A stretch of 64,000 bases of DNA. It comes from Pleurodeles waltl (Eukaryota; Chordata; Amphibia; Caudata; Salamandridae). Positions within the stretch are counted from its first letter, which is position 1. The number at the start of each line of letters is the position of its first letter. Below, piece after piece: positions 43,501-52,195 of the stretch. Location: positions 355,998,027 to 356,062,026 of the forward strand of contig NC_090439.1 of the NCBI RefSeq assembly GCF_031143425.1, in the 5' to 3' direction. The notes beneath the pieces are model-generated. The model saw nothing but the letters and a program-made list of their open reading frames with translations. It made no database searches and was not told the origin of the DNA. A program made the position numbers and the translations under genes.

Positions 43501-45790
43501 ATGTGCCCTGAGGTAAGTATTTGGTGGAGTTGCAATAGTAATTTTAGGTCTGTTTAGTGTCCAGCACCTGCTTCGAGGTTAGTGGTTGGTGGAGTTGTAA
43601 TAGTATTTTTTTTATAGTCACTATGCAGCACATACCCTCACATAAGTATGTGGGGAATTTGTAGGGGTTAATTTGTAATGTGGTGAATGTCTGCCATCTG
43701 CTCTGAGGTAAGTAGTTGGTGGAGTTGGAATAATAATTACAGTTCTATTTAGTGTCCAGCATCTGCCCTGAGGTAAGTACTTGGTGGAGTTGTAATAGTA
43801 AATTTGTTTTTAAGTTACTGTCCAGTAACTACTTTCATGTAAGTATGTGGGGAATTTGCAATGGTAAAATTAGATTTTATTGAATGTCTGTCATCTGTCC
43901 TGAGGTAAGTACTTGGTGGAGTTGGAATAGTCATTTTTGTGCTATGTACTGTCCAGCACCTGCTGTGAGGTAAGTACTTTGTGGAGTTGTAATAGTACAT
44001 TTTTTTTATAGTCACTGTCCAGCACATACTCTAATGTAAGTATGTGGGGAACTTGCAATGATTAATTTGCAATGTGCTCAATGTGTGCCATCTGTCCTGA
44101 GGTAAGTAGTTGGTGGAGTTGGAATAATAATTTTAGTTTTATATAGTGTCCAGCACCTGCTTTGAGCTAAGTATTTGGCGAGTTGTAATAGTAAATATTT
44201 TTTATAGTAACTATCCTGCACACACCCTCATGTAAGTATGTGGGGAACTAGCAAAGCTAAGTTTAAGAAAAAGTTATTGGCAAAGCCAGTTGGTCTCTCA
44301 TTTTCAGATCTGTTGTAGACAGTGCATGTGCTGTCTTTTAGAGATAATTTGTTTATTGATGGTGGATTTAAAGCATTACATTATTTACTATTACTGGGTT
44401 TCAAAGTTAGTCCTCATTGTTTGGTTCCTGCTGGAGAACTCTGCATTTAGCACCTTTCTTTTTTTGCATGTGACCATGCTCTAGAGCATTTCTGAAGTAC
44501 TTGTGTGTTACTGTTTGTACTTTTGGGACATATATATTTTTTTATTGTGAGAATCTACAGACTGTATGTTTTATAGCTTTGTGTTTGGTTGTTTCCCATC
44601 ATTCTCTCTGAGTTTTGTGCCGTACTCTTGTTTATTTAGCTTTCACCTCTTTTTTAACTGCATCTTGGCACTATACATACTGTGTTTTCTAAGTATTTTT
44701 AATTTGCCTGACTTTATGTTTGTTTGGAATGAGTGTAAGGGGTCTTTGCACATGACTGTTTGTTTAGTGCTATCACATTAGCATAACTGCTTGCATGTTT
44801 TACACATAATGTTATACTTACTTTAAATTGTAATTTTTTTGCTGAGCTTCTTTTTTTTCAAGTTGAATTTTTTAAATTTTTTACATCTCCTGGTGGTTTT
44901 TTTTGTTCCTTGGAGTCTAAAAGAAATAATAAAGAGTGTAATATTTAGTTTTTTACTTTGTATTATTAATGATTTACTTGACTTAATTTAGAAAGTAATA
45001 TTTTTCTTTAGCTTTGAATTTTGAGGTGAGTAATGTCTTGCCTTTCGATTAAATTTAGTAGGTGAAGTCATTTTTTTTAGTATTTCGCACTTGAATTCTT
45101 TTATAGATATATTTTTTTTGTATCATGTTTTGTTTTTAGTAGTCTTATCATATTTATTTGTTAACAGTTTTTTAAATAAAATTGGTAATGGTTTAATCAA
45201 ATGGTTTTTGAAAAATGGAAATCGTTTACCTTTGATAACACAGGTGTTGGTTTATTTTTTGGTGACTTTCCTGAAATATACGCCTGTAATACAAAAGTGA
45301 AAAATTACCTTAATTATTTTTTTTTTTCGCTGTGTTATAGGTTTGTATATTTATTTATATTTATTTTAAGTATATTTTACCTTGCAATGTCAGTAATGTC
45401 AGTAGATGGCGTTGGATAAAATATAGATTATTTTCTCTCCGTAGTGGTTTTCACGTCCTCTCTGTAAGCTGTTCGGTGTAATAATGAATACAAAATGGAG
45501 GTCGTTGGTATATATATATGTGTTTTTGTCAGTAATGTTATAATTGTAAATGAAATATGTTTTGGACGTGTTTTTTTATTCTGTACTCATTTGTGACAGA
45601 ACATATATATAATTTTCAAGTATATTTATAGTGTAGTTTATATGTTTTTTCTCTGTTAGTCATCGTTTGTTGAGGAGAAGAGATACTTCCTGGGTGATGT
45701 AGAAACTGTTGTAGGACTATCGTTTTATACAGTGTTTTTTTTCTTTAGTGTTCTACCCTTTCTATGTTTGTTTTAATACAATTTATTTCA
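40551..45790 (+). CDS. Putative spliced gene opposite the MULE transposase
   Basis: Exon-like pieces with good splice signals share a frame. 40551-40600 has acceptor 'tcttctgttttcag', donor 'CAGgtaagtgg', an ATG at 40578, and is open throughout. 41250-41328 has acceptor 'tttatttctgcag' and donor 'AAGgtagga', encoding ITCFYYINEEDFFSD and more. A possible last exon runs from 45660 (acceptor 'ttttctctgttag'), begins SSFVEEKRYFLGD and stops near 45775. A non-coding first exon ending at 37882 (AAGgtaagtg) may start in the terminal repeat. Phases fit across both joins (2 then 0). The last intron would span the transposase on the other strand. No family is recognised. Autonomous MULEs often carry a second gene, but this is a by-eye model and the last exon is weakest. 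Confidence 0.3.
41445..42860 (-). CDS. MULE transposase with FLYWCH zinc finger, intact
   Basis: An uninterrupted 471-codon frame from ATG at 42860. The N-terminal FLYWCH-type zinc finger (about residues 10-70) shows 'LKYKGYLYSRDK', 'HWRCVQFYSSHCRGR' and 'TTEHNHSN'. The MULE core has 'WMMDRTFKSTP' (first Asp), 'RIVILDFELSMIN' (second Asp) and the C/H motif 'GCFFHFSQAYWRRIQ'. The late motif 'KTNNAIEGWHNSFNKAIG' supplies the Glu. Such enzymes cut and paste Mutator-like elements in the nucleus. A good 3' splice site on minus ('ttatttacag', exon edge about 42871) lies 11 bp before the ATG, suggesting a 5' UTR intron. No stop or missing motif was found, in contrast to every neighbour, so the element is probably young. 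Domestication is possible but less likely. Confidence 0.9.
   Translation of the reverse strand: MASQGEASYVTSRTGHQLLKYKGYLYSRDKVVDLRSHWRCVQFYSSHCRGRAVTLEDAVVRTTEHNHSNLYFHCRGRKNVQKIKHIAHSSNDSCGQVIREVVQSIPVQIAGSMPSIPNLRRMFQQEKLASNPQHVTTRSYEDINISPEQKVTFSKETFLMHDNENPQKRILIFSTTCNLLILQNSAIWMMDRTFKSTPHPFTQIYTIHATKNNTTVPLVYALLPDKHSSTYTEFLSTIKNKTLNKTPRIVILDFELSMINTILKIYPVTQIQGCFFHFSQAYWRRIQKSSLSREYFSDCILQFELRILTALCFVPPEKVDQYYTTITDSNYYTVNEDKLAPLLNYFEETWIGHLNRSGRRRKPRFPIEWWNCYQTCLERGAKTNNAIEGWHNSFNKAIGKPHPNLYHFMEILKKEQSFQEMRIAQSLSGSLNPRTRQKSKEMTEIIWAKIQEFDTITASDYLNSLAYILHY
43117..44260 (+). repeat. About 65-bp minisatellite with splice-site-like monomers, about 18 units
   Basis: Monomers repeat every 64-67 bp. 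Most carry 'gaggtaagta' or 'tgtaagtatg' on plus. Three monomer types alternate: 'ttggtggagttggaatagtaattttag', 'ttggtggagttgtaatagtaaa.ttttttatag' and 'gtggggaacttgcaatg.ttaatttgcaatg'. This gives an approximate 200-bp higher-order period. It lies upstream of the transposase on minus, and between putative exons of the plus-strand gene. Confidence 0.9.
44260..45650. other. AT-rich MULE interior, no gene seen
   Basis: T-rich on plus. Short open frames encode only hydrophobic low-complexity peptides. It could include the 5' UTR and promoter of the transposase on minus. Confidence 0.45.
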
Positions 45791-45898
45791 AATTAAAACT
45801 GTGTTTATGTGTTTTCCATTTGTGCTGATGTTTTATTTGTTTCATGTAGGAAAAATATTGTTGTTATTGATTTCGCTGTTTTTTTCACGTAGTACTGT

Positions 45899-46290
45899 AG
45901 TGGTTCCCATATTTGTTATATAGGTAGTAGTTGTTTAGGCATAATGCAGATTAAGCGTTTTTTTCGTTGTTCAGATTTCGTTGTAAATAAAAAATTAGTT
46001 GTTTAGGCGTTTTTGGTGTTCGGCAGTCTTTGTTTGGGCAATTGTTGTTTAGGTAGTCGTTGTTTAAGCAGTAGTGGTTCAGTGGAATATTCGTACTGGA
46101 GTGGTTCCCATATTCGTTATATAGGAGGTCGTTGTTTAGGCATAATTCAGTTTATGCGTTTTTTTCGGTGTTTAGACTACTTTGTAAAAAAAATCGTTGT
46201 TTAGCCATTTTCGGTGTTGGGCAGTCGTTGTTTAGGCAGTTATTGTTTAGGCAGTAGTGGTTCAGTGGCATATTCATATAGCCCATCAAA
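45899..46290. repeat. Subterminal tandem duplication (about 200 bp, two units) at MULE right end
   Basis: Both units run from 'gtggttcccatatt.gttatatagg' to 'gcagtagtggttcagtgg.atattc', and each includes several 'tgtttagg' words. These are the inverted counterparts of the 'ttaacaac' words at the left end. Confidence 0.8.
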
Positions 46291-46766
46291 ATTGCACACA
46301 CGATTCCAAAAAGAAAGGTTCTTCATAGACCAATAGGTTCTACATACCACAGAAAAGAAAAAGTTATTTCTTTTAAAGCACAAGCCCTCACTCACCTTAC
46401 GGTGACATGCTTCATCATAGGGCTGTGCTCCTCGTCAGGCTGGCGCTGCAATGCCTGACGGGCCCCACGAGGGGGCTCTTTGCCGGAGATCTTGTTTAAG
46501 GAGAAATGCACAACCGGTCAAAAAGAAGTGTGGAGGATTGGTATAGTAGTGGTTAAAATTGTCTAGAGGTAGAAAATAAATACGTCTTTAATTTGGTGTA
46601 GATACCTCTGACAAGGTTAAAAACAATAAATAGGGAAATGGTAAAATAATGTCTACGCTCCCCATAAAAAGAGAAATTATTATTAATAGCAATTACTGAC
46701 TCTCACATTGGGGAGTAGTATAAATGAAGCAAGTAGACACAGGGTCCCCTGTGCTACTCTACATCA

Positions 46767-46829
46767 CAGGTCAACATGTTTCTCGCTAAATGGTAGTCAA
46801 AAATGATCTTAGTGCGATTCGTCAGGACC
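46767..46829 (-). ncRNA. Candidate hammerhead ribozyme (PLE type)
   Basis: Read on minus: stem I AGGUC, core CUGACGA plus a bulged A, stem II UCGC/GCGA with a large loop, core GAAA. A two-base-pair stem III (AC-AU-GU) follows, then U as cleavage-site base and stem I GACCU. The short stem III matches the type reported in Penelope elements. The bulged A next to stem II and the long loop argue for reduced or lost activity. Confidence 0.4.
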
Positions 46830-46871
46830 TTAATAAACGTACCTAATCCTTTAGATATTTGGAAAACCCTT

Positions 46872-47070
46872 ATTTAGGGAGAACAGAGCCCTCATAATTT
46901 ATATGTAGGGCCTCATCAGGGAAAGTAATAACTTGAAGCTATCTCCCTGGAGTGTTGATACCATTAGGTCTTCCCACACGATTCTATCCATATCCAAGGA
47001 TAGCTTCAAGTTATTACTTTCCCTGATGAGGCCCTACATATAAATTATGAGGGCTCTGTTCTCCCTAAAT
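46872..47070. repeat. Fold-back: 71-bp inverted arms, about 57-bp loop, at ERV junction
   Basis: 46872-46942 and 47000-47070 are reverse complements, essentially without mismatch by eye. The right arm begins exactly where the foamy-like pol frame stops being recognisable. Confidence 0.9.
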
Positions 47071-47884
47071 GACATAGCCCATTGTATCCATCTTGGATGA
47101 AGTGCTTTTGCATTCGGGACGCTAGCTTTTGTAACAGCCTCTAGGGCTGGAATATGAGAAATTACAATAATGCGTTTTCCGTGGGCAAGAGGTCTTTCCT
47201 TAATAACAGCCATCTTCACAGCAGTGAGAATTTTCTCAGTGGGTGCAAAGCGTTGTTCAGCAGCTGAATACAAATGTGATTTGTATGCAATCGGGACTGT
47301 CTCACCTCATTAAATGTGACATAAGTAAAACCGATGGCCCCAGCTATTACCCTGATGACCAATTGTGTCTTATGGTCCTGTGTGTGTAAATGTTTTGCTG
47401 CTAGCATATCTGCCTGTAACTCTCGAAGAGTACGTGTATGTTCAATTGTACAGAATTTGCTTGAAAAATCAGGACGTATTAACTCATATAACAGTTTTAT
47501 GCTAGTAGCATAATCAGGAATGTATGTTCTGCCAAAATTTAGAAAGCCTAACAATGATTGAAGTTTTTTAATCGTATTTGGTGGCTGCAATTGTGCACAT
47601 TTTTCTAAAAATTGTGGCGCTAGGCTCTTCCCTTCACTCGACAGCTCATATCCCAGAAACAGGACGCTGAGGAAGGCAATTTTTGACTTTTTGTAGTTAA
47701 ATTTGTAGCCGAGTTCGGCAAACCCTACAACAATACGGGCTACCCGTCTTAAATGTTGTAGTAACTCATCATCCGTGAAATATATATCGTCCACATATGA
47801 CAATGCTTGAGGGTCTATCTTATGTAAAATAGCAGTCACTCGAGCTGCAAACAGTCCTGGGCTGTTCTTATACCCCTGAGGCAA
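47034..47884 (-). pseudogene. Foamy-like RT palm, thumb and connection
   Basis: Frame 47884-47216 has 'PQGYKNSPGLFAARV', the intact active site YVDD (47797-47786) followed by IYFTDDE, then 'FLGYELSSEGKSLAP' and 'LQSLLGFLNFGRTYIPDYA'. Frame 47273-47034 (shifted) covers the connection region, ending 'ALHPRWIQWAMSF'. The virus-derived sequence stops there (about 47071) and passes into an inverted repeat. RNase H is found 9.3 kb away at 37.6 kb. Confidence 0.85.
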
Positions 47885-47978
47885 ACGACAGACTTTTTTC
47901 TGGGAGCCTAATGCGCTAAGCTTGTTAAGTCCCTGCTTTCAGGTGCTATATTCTGGCAGAAGAACCCATTTGAGATAT

Positions 47979-48839
47979 CTAAAGTTGTTTTTTCCGCACT
48001 ACGTTGCTCATTAGTGCAGTGCTATGTGAGTTTTGTATAGCATATGTACGTGTATGTCCGTTCAAATGTCTGTAGTCTAAGACTATTCTATATGAATGGT
48101 CTGGCTTAGCTACAGGGAATAAGGGGTTATTCATCGGTGAGACACAGGGTTCAATCACACCCTGGTATTCTAATTGCATAAGTATCTCTCTCACCGGTGC
48201 CCTTGCTTCATGTTTTATGGGATACTGCGGTTGTGGCTGAGGTTCATTTTTAATGGGAATGACATGGTATGGAGAGTCCCTATCCCACCCTCCGTGATTC
48301 CTATATAATGCAGGTGCTTGTGCTAGAGCCCATTCTATAGAATAGGACTCAGTAAGTTCCTCTGGACCAAGGGGCGAGAAGGAAGGTTTAATAACCTCTT
48401 CTCCATATGGGCAGGTGCGGACAAAATCAGGCGGCCAATCTTGTTCGGCCAACAAGATGTCATAAATTTTAACTACACGGCCCCAGAAGATTGCGTGTAT
48501 GGTGCGTTCAATGTCTCCTTCCAATTGTAGAGTTACTCTATACACCCTATCGGGTTCGGAGACACGCATGTCCGCTGTTTCTACTTGTATAAAGTCATCA
48601 GTTGCTTTAACCTCCAGATGCTCTAGAAGATTCCGGCGAACTATTGTGACCTCTGCTGTGCTGTCTAGCAGTGCTAGAGCCCAGTTCTTGTTCTTCAAGA
48701 GAACCCATTCCTGAATGGCATGTCGAACTGAGACTGCTTCCACTTTTTTCTTTTTAAATTGTTGTTTTTGTTGTAGGGTTTTCTCTTCCTTTTTAATAGA
48801 AACCTCCGAAGAGCGTTGTGATTCCTGTCTTGGTTTCAC
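47979..48839 (-). pseudogene. Foamy-like protease and RT N-terminus
   Basis: A 286-codon open frame begins in the basic gag/pro junction. The protease site reads 'LALLDSTAEVTIV' (about residues 55-67), with Asp kept and Ser-Thr in place of the common Thr/Ser-Gly. RT starts after 'IKNEPQPQPQYPIKHEARAP', with 'QLEYQGVIEPCVSPMNNPLF' and 'YRIVLDYRHLN'. The frame is lost just before the first catalytic Asp ('TLDISNGFF', about 47975-47950), which can still be read in a neighbouring frame. Confidence 0.8.
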
Positions 48840-49156
48840 GTACTCTGTTCTTCGCTCTGATCGCCCACCTCTCTCATTTCTTTTTTCCGATGAGTCCTGA
48901 AAGGAACGAGATTGGCGTGTATCAGTATATTGATATCTATCAGGCGTTTTTATATTCTCTCTATTCCTGAAGTTCTATTTATTCTGTGGGGTCTCCACTC
49001 GAGGAGATCCTCCCCTTTCTTTTTTAGGTGTTTGCTGTTTTTTCTCCCTGCGTTTCTTATTATCCTCAGGTTGTTGTTTAGTATTGTCTTTATTAATCTT
49101 ACCCTGAAATTGAGGTTTTTGTGGTCTAGCCCCAAGGCTATCTCGACCGATACTTG

Positions 49157-50178
49157 AATATGTTTCCGCTATTATTTTAGGCAGCTCTCACTCCTGATCT
49201 TGTTGCGGACCGTCACGGAGACGCCTGCGCACTGCGAGTGCAATTGCTTCCCCTTTAAGGTTACTTAGGATGATTGAAGAAACTGTGGCAAAATTGCCTA
49301 TCAGTTGCATTCCCAAATCTAGGGCTGCGGCAGCCCCGTATTCATCTTGAATTTGTTTAAGCACTTCCGTTAGGTTGGCACTGTACCGTGTGCCGTTGTA
49401 TAGAGCGCGGTAAATACCGTGCCCCATGTGTTACAGTTTTCAACTGTAGGGACCATCCCAAAGGGCAAGCACATAGTTAATATTCTAAGTTTATCCTGAG
49501 GTCCCGTATGGGGAAATACTGAGGTCCCGTATGGGGAAATACTGCCTCCAGCATATTCATTTTTTGTGCTAGCCAAAAAGGAGTCTCCTCTCGTTTGGCT
49601 GGGACTTTACACAAAATAGAATGTACAGTCACCGGATTTATACCTGGTGTTACTGCATGTGGTTGTGCTGGAGCAGCACGCGCTGGGTTCGTTTTTAAAG
49701 TTTGCATCACAAATTGTACTAATCGTCTGTATATTGCTGTTAACTCAATATATATGCGTCGAACCTCACCTACTGCCATATTCGCAACTGCAAGATATGG
49801 TGTATATGTGGGCAATAAAGGCCAGGTAGGACCGTCATTACTTAGTGGACCTAACCTTACTAGTAATATTGTATGGGGTAGGGTGCCATCAAGCCAATTA
49901 TTATGTTCTTGATAAGATAGAGGTATCTCTAAATATGCGTACACCCTGTATTGGCCAGGCGCTTTCGCAACTGTATATGTATGAAATGTATTTGTGTTCC
50001 CATCAATTGCTGGAAATGTGACCCAAGAGTAAAAAAGTTCTGTTCTATAGGCTGCGTGGGCGTCCACCACAAACGTGACTGGACCACCCTGGGCCGTAAG
50101 GCCATGTGCTAGTAAATGCGCTGTGAGAGGTTGCCTAATGTTAAGAGCTATTTGTACAACCTGGGGATTCGCCATCAT
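49157..50178 (-). pseudogene. Foamy-like gag (broken)
   Basis: The frame 50178-49477 (233 codons, from MMANPQVV) is the N-terminal half. Near 49499-49544 a 23-bp unit ('gaggtcccgtatggggaaata') is tandemly duplicated and contributes a frame break. The frame 49427-49188 continues as a helix-rich capsid-like segment. Downstream (about 49187-48840) lies a strongly basic Lys/Arg/Gln-rich stretch with no CCHC zinc knuckle that I can find. The absence of a knuckle and the basic C-terminus fit foamy-type Gag. No start other than the first ATG was assessed. Confidence 0.65.
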
Positions 50179-50391
50179 AGAAGCACTAGGAGTTCAGAGA
50201 AGGCACACCAACATGTTTTTTTTTCCTTTTAAGGTTCAAGCTTGAACAACCACCAGCTGAAAATAGGATTACCTATACTGCGGTGGTGGAAATCCTCAGT
50301 ACCACGGACGTCTCCGTATACAGAACTGAGGGGTCATTATATAAAAATTAGACCTAGATATGACGGTGGACCTGAAAATAAGAGCCTGACC

Positions 50392-50408
50392 AAACGTTGG
50401 CGGTGCCA
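50392..50408 (-). promoter_or_regulatory. Primer-binding site, lysine-tRNA-like
   Basis: Directly after the 5' LTR, minus reads TGGCACCGCCAACGTTT. It resembles the TGGCGCCCAACGT site complementary to tRNA-Lys(1,2), used by foamy viruses among others, with one substitution and one extra base. Confidence 0.55.
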
Positions 50409-51384
50409 TGTCGCGTAGGCTCTCATTATCCTAATGAGACTACTGGATTTTGAGCAACAAGATCGGCCACGATGTGGGGGACTGAGTCTAGCCCATGGTA
50501 GATGACACTTGTCACTCCAAATCCGGGGTTTGCTCCGGCTAACTAGCAGTGCCTCATCTCTCCCAAATGGTAGAGACGATTGGGCAGCCAAGCGCATGAC
50601 ATCTTAATACTTCTCAGGGAAGTCGTGGTCACTCAGGTCACAATCGGTTCCCTCATACACAGTGCGGTCTCATATATAAATGACGATAGAAGCAGAATAA
50701 CTTTTAAAGATTGGTTTAATAAAACAACTGCATTTTAGATAGCAAAGCGTGAGCTGCAATAACCAGAACTATACAACACAGTAATATTAAAATAGTGACA
50801 ATGAGAGTGAAGCACAAGAATAAAGCTATCATAGTGCCGCTAGGTTATTCTCTCTCTAAGTTATATTTTCGAGCACAGCATCTTAAGCCCTAAGCCTGCC
50901 TTTCAGGTTCCCCGGGAGGACATTGACTGTCATACCTGAGCAAAGGCCTGTAACCTGTATCAGCATCGGAAACGGGGCATTCAGCATACAGTTGACGGTC
51001 CCTGGCTGGAATCTCCCTCTTGACGTCTACTAGGACTTGAAAGTGTTTTTATAACTAACACAGAGATGTTCTAAGAAAATGTTCCTACCTAAGGATGTGT
51101 ATTTTCTACGAATGCTGGAGACTAAACTTCTACCACGTTTATCGGCAATGTACCAGACTGTAGCCTTGACTGAAGCACAGGGCGATCAAGAATGCATTAT
51201 TTGAGAACACACTGCTGAGCTAAGCTAAACAGCGTGATAGAAGAAATTAAAAGAAGACCGTAAAAACTGGTTATTGTAAAATAACACTGCGAAGCTGAAT
51301 AAAATATATCTAGGACAAAGTGCACAGTGGCCTAGTCTGTTAAACTAACGTGCATGGAGCTATATTTAAAATGGCTACACTACA
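50409..51384 (-). repeat. 5' LTR of foamy-like ERV
   Basis: It aligns with 31716-32689 with a few percent differences, concentrated at the gag-proximal end. A TATA-like 'atttatatatgag' on minus lies near 50670-50682. Confidence 0.9.
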
Positions 51385-51388
51385 ACCT

Positions 51389-52180
51389 GGTCCACCTGAG
51401 GAAGGTTTTGCAGGCCCTGCAAGCAGCAGGCCTCTCTATCAAGGCATCTAAATGTCAGATAGGGCAGGGTACTGTGGTTTACTTGGGACACCTTGTAGGT
51501 GGAGGCCAAGTTCAGCCACTTCAACCCAAGATCCAGACTATTCTGGACTGTGTAGCTCCAAAAACTCAGACTCAAGCCAGGGCATTCCTTGGCTTGACTG
51601 GGTACTAAAGGAGGTTTGTGAAGGGATATGGATCAATAGTGACACCCCTCACAGAACATCCAAGAAAATGCCCAAGAAAGTTAACTGGACCGTGGAATGT
51701 CAACAGGCCTTTGACACCCTGAAACAAGCTATGTGCACAGCACCAGTTCAAAAAGCTCCAGATTACTCTAAGCAGTTCATTGTGCAGACAGATGCCTCTG
51801 AACAAGGGATAGGAGCAGTCCTGTCCCAAACAAATGATGATCGCCTTGACCAGCCTGTTGCTTTCATTAGCAGGAGCAGCGTTGGAGTGCCATTGAGAGG
51901 GAGGCCTTTGCTGTGTTCTGGTCCCTGAAGAAGTTGAGACCATACCTTTTTGGTACTCACTTCATAGTTCAAACTCACCACAGACCTCTCAGATGGCTCA
52001 TGCAAATGAAAGGAGAAAACCCTAACCTGTTGAGGTGGTCCATATCCCTACAGGGAATGGACTTTATAGTGGAACACAAACCTGGGACTGCCCATGCCAA
52101 TGCAGATGGCCTTTCCAGGTTCTTCCACTTAGAAAATGAAGACTCTCTTGCGAAAGGTTATTCTCATCCTCTTTCGTTTG
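51389..52180 (+). pseudogene. Gmr1-like RT thumb and RNase H, continuation
   Basis: Sequence after the provirus takes up RT ('LRKVLQALQAAGLSIKASKC', 'YLGHLVGGGQVQP', 'ARAFLGLTGY'), then a stop at about 51606. RNase H follows in shifted frames: 'FIVQTDASEQGIGAVLSQ' (first Asp), 'FWSLKKLRPYLFG', 'THHRPLRWLMQ', 'HKPGTAHANADGLSRF'. It ends 20-60 bp before the G-run that precedes the 3' LTR. RNase H would remove template RNA during reverse transcription. Two or more frame breaks. Confidence 0.85.
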
Positions 52181-52192
52181 GGGGGGGGGGGG
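52180..52192 (+). promoter_or_regulatory. Polypurine tract candidate (G-run)
   Basis: A run of about 14 G lies just upstream of the 3' LTR start (TGTAGGG at 52196). The position is right for plus-strand priming, though it is unusually pure in G. Confidence 0.55.
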
Positions 52193-52195
52193 TTG

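Larger units (their letters stand above)
37735..46290 (-). mobile_element. MULE (Mutator-like) DNA transposon with FLYWCH transposase
   Basis: The block is extremely AT-rich and flanked by inverted-orientation subterminal repeats. At the left (37745-37935) units read 'gccttaacaacga' and 'gaacaactac'. At the right (about 45900-46290), on the opposite strand, they read 'gcctaaacaacga' and 'ccactactgcc'. The right end also holds a 200-bp tandem duplication (starts near 45900 and 46101). Inside are two minisatellites and an intact transposase gene on minus. It sits in the pol gene of the foamy-like ERV. Exact termini and the TSD (expected 8-10 bp) could not be fixed, because the right end abuts a PLE-like fragment. 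Confidence 0.75.
46290..47071 (-). mobile_element. PLE-like fragment with hammerhead-like motif and fold-back
   Basis: Non-coding sequence between the MULE and the foamy-like RT. On minus it has a CTGACGAA...GCGA-GAAACATG-TT core (46829-46767) flanked by AGGTC/GACCT. Further left is a hairpin with CACC-GTAA-GGTG and a CTGACGA word (46438-46404). Pseudo-LTRs of Penelope-like elements are known to carry hammerhead ribozymes, so this is likely such a fragment. Its outer edge is the inverted repeat 46872-47070. Confidence 0.45.
31712..51388 (-). mobile_element. Foamy-like endogenous retrovirus (spuma-like), with nested insertion
   Basis: A provirus on minus with 974- and 976-bp LTRs (31716-32689 is 3', 50409-51384 is 5'). 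The provirus is flanked by the 4-bp TSD ACCT (31712-31715, 51385-51388). Read on minus, the LTR starts TGTAG and ends GCGACA. A PBS, gag without an evident zinc knuckle, protease, RT, RNase H, integrase, a full-length-scale env and a downstream ORF follow in retroviral order. RT, the integrase C-terminus and env layout resemble foamy viruses. Endogenous foamy-like viruses are described from amphibians and fish. Pol is split by a 9.3-kb block (about 37.7-47.07 kb). Scattered stops and frameshifts make it non-infectious. Confidence 0.8.

Noticed and set aside
43117..44260. CRISPR-like array
   Set aside because: The spacing is regular, but there is no repeat/spacer alternation and the monomers are similar along their whole length. 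It is a minisatellite in a eukaryotic element.
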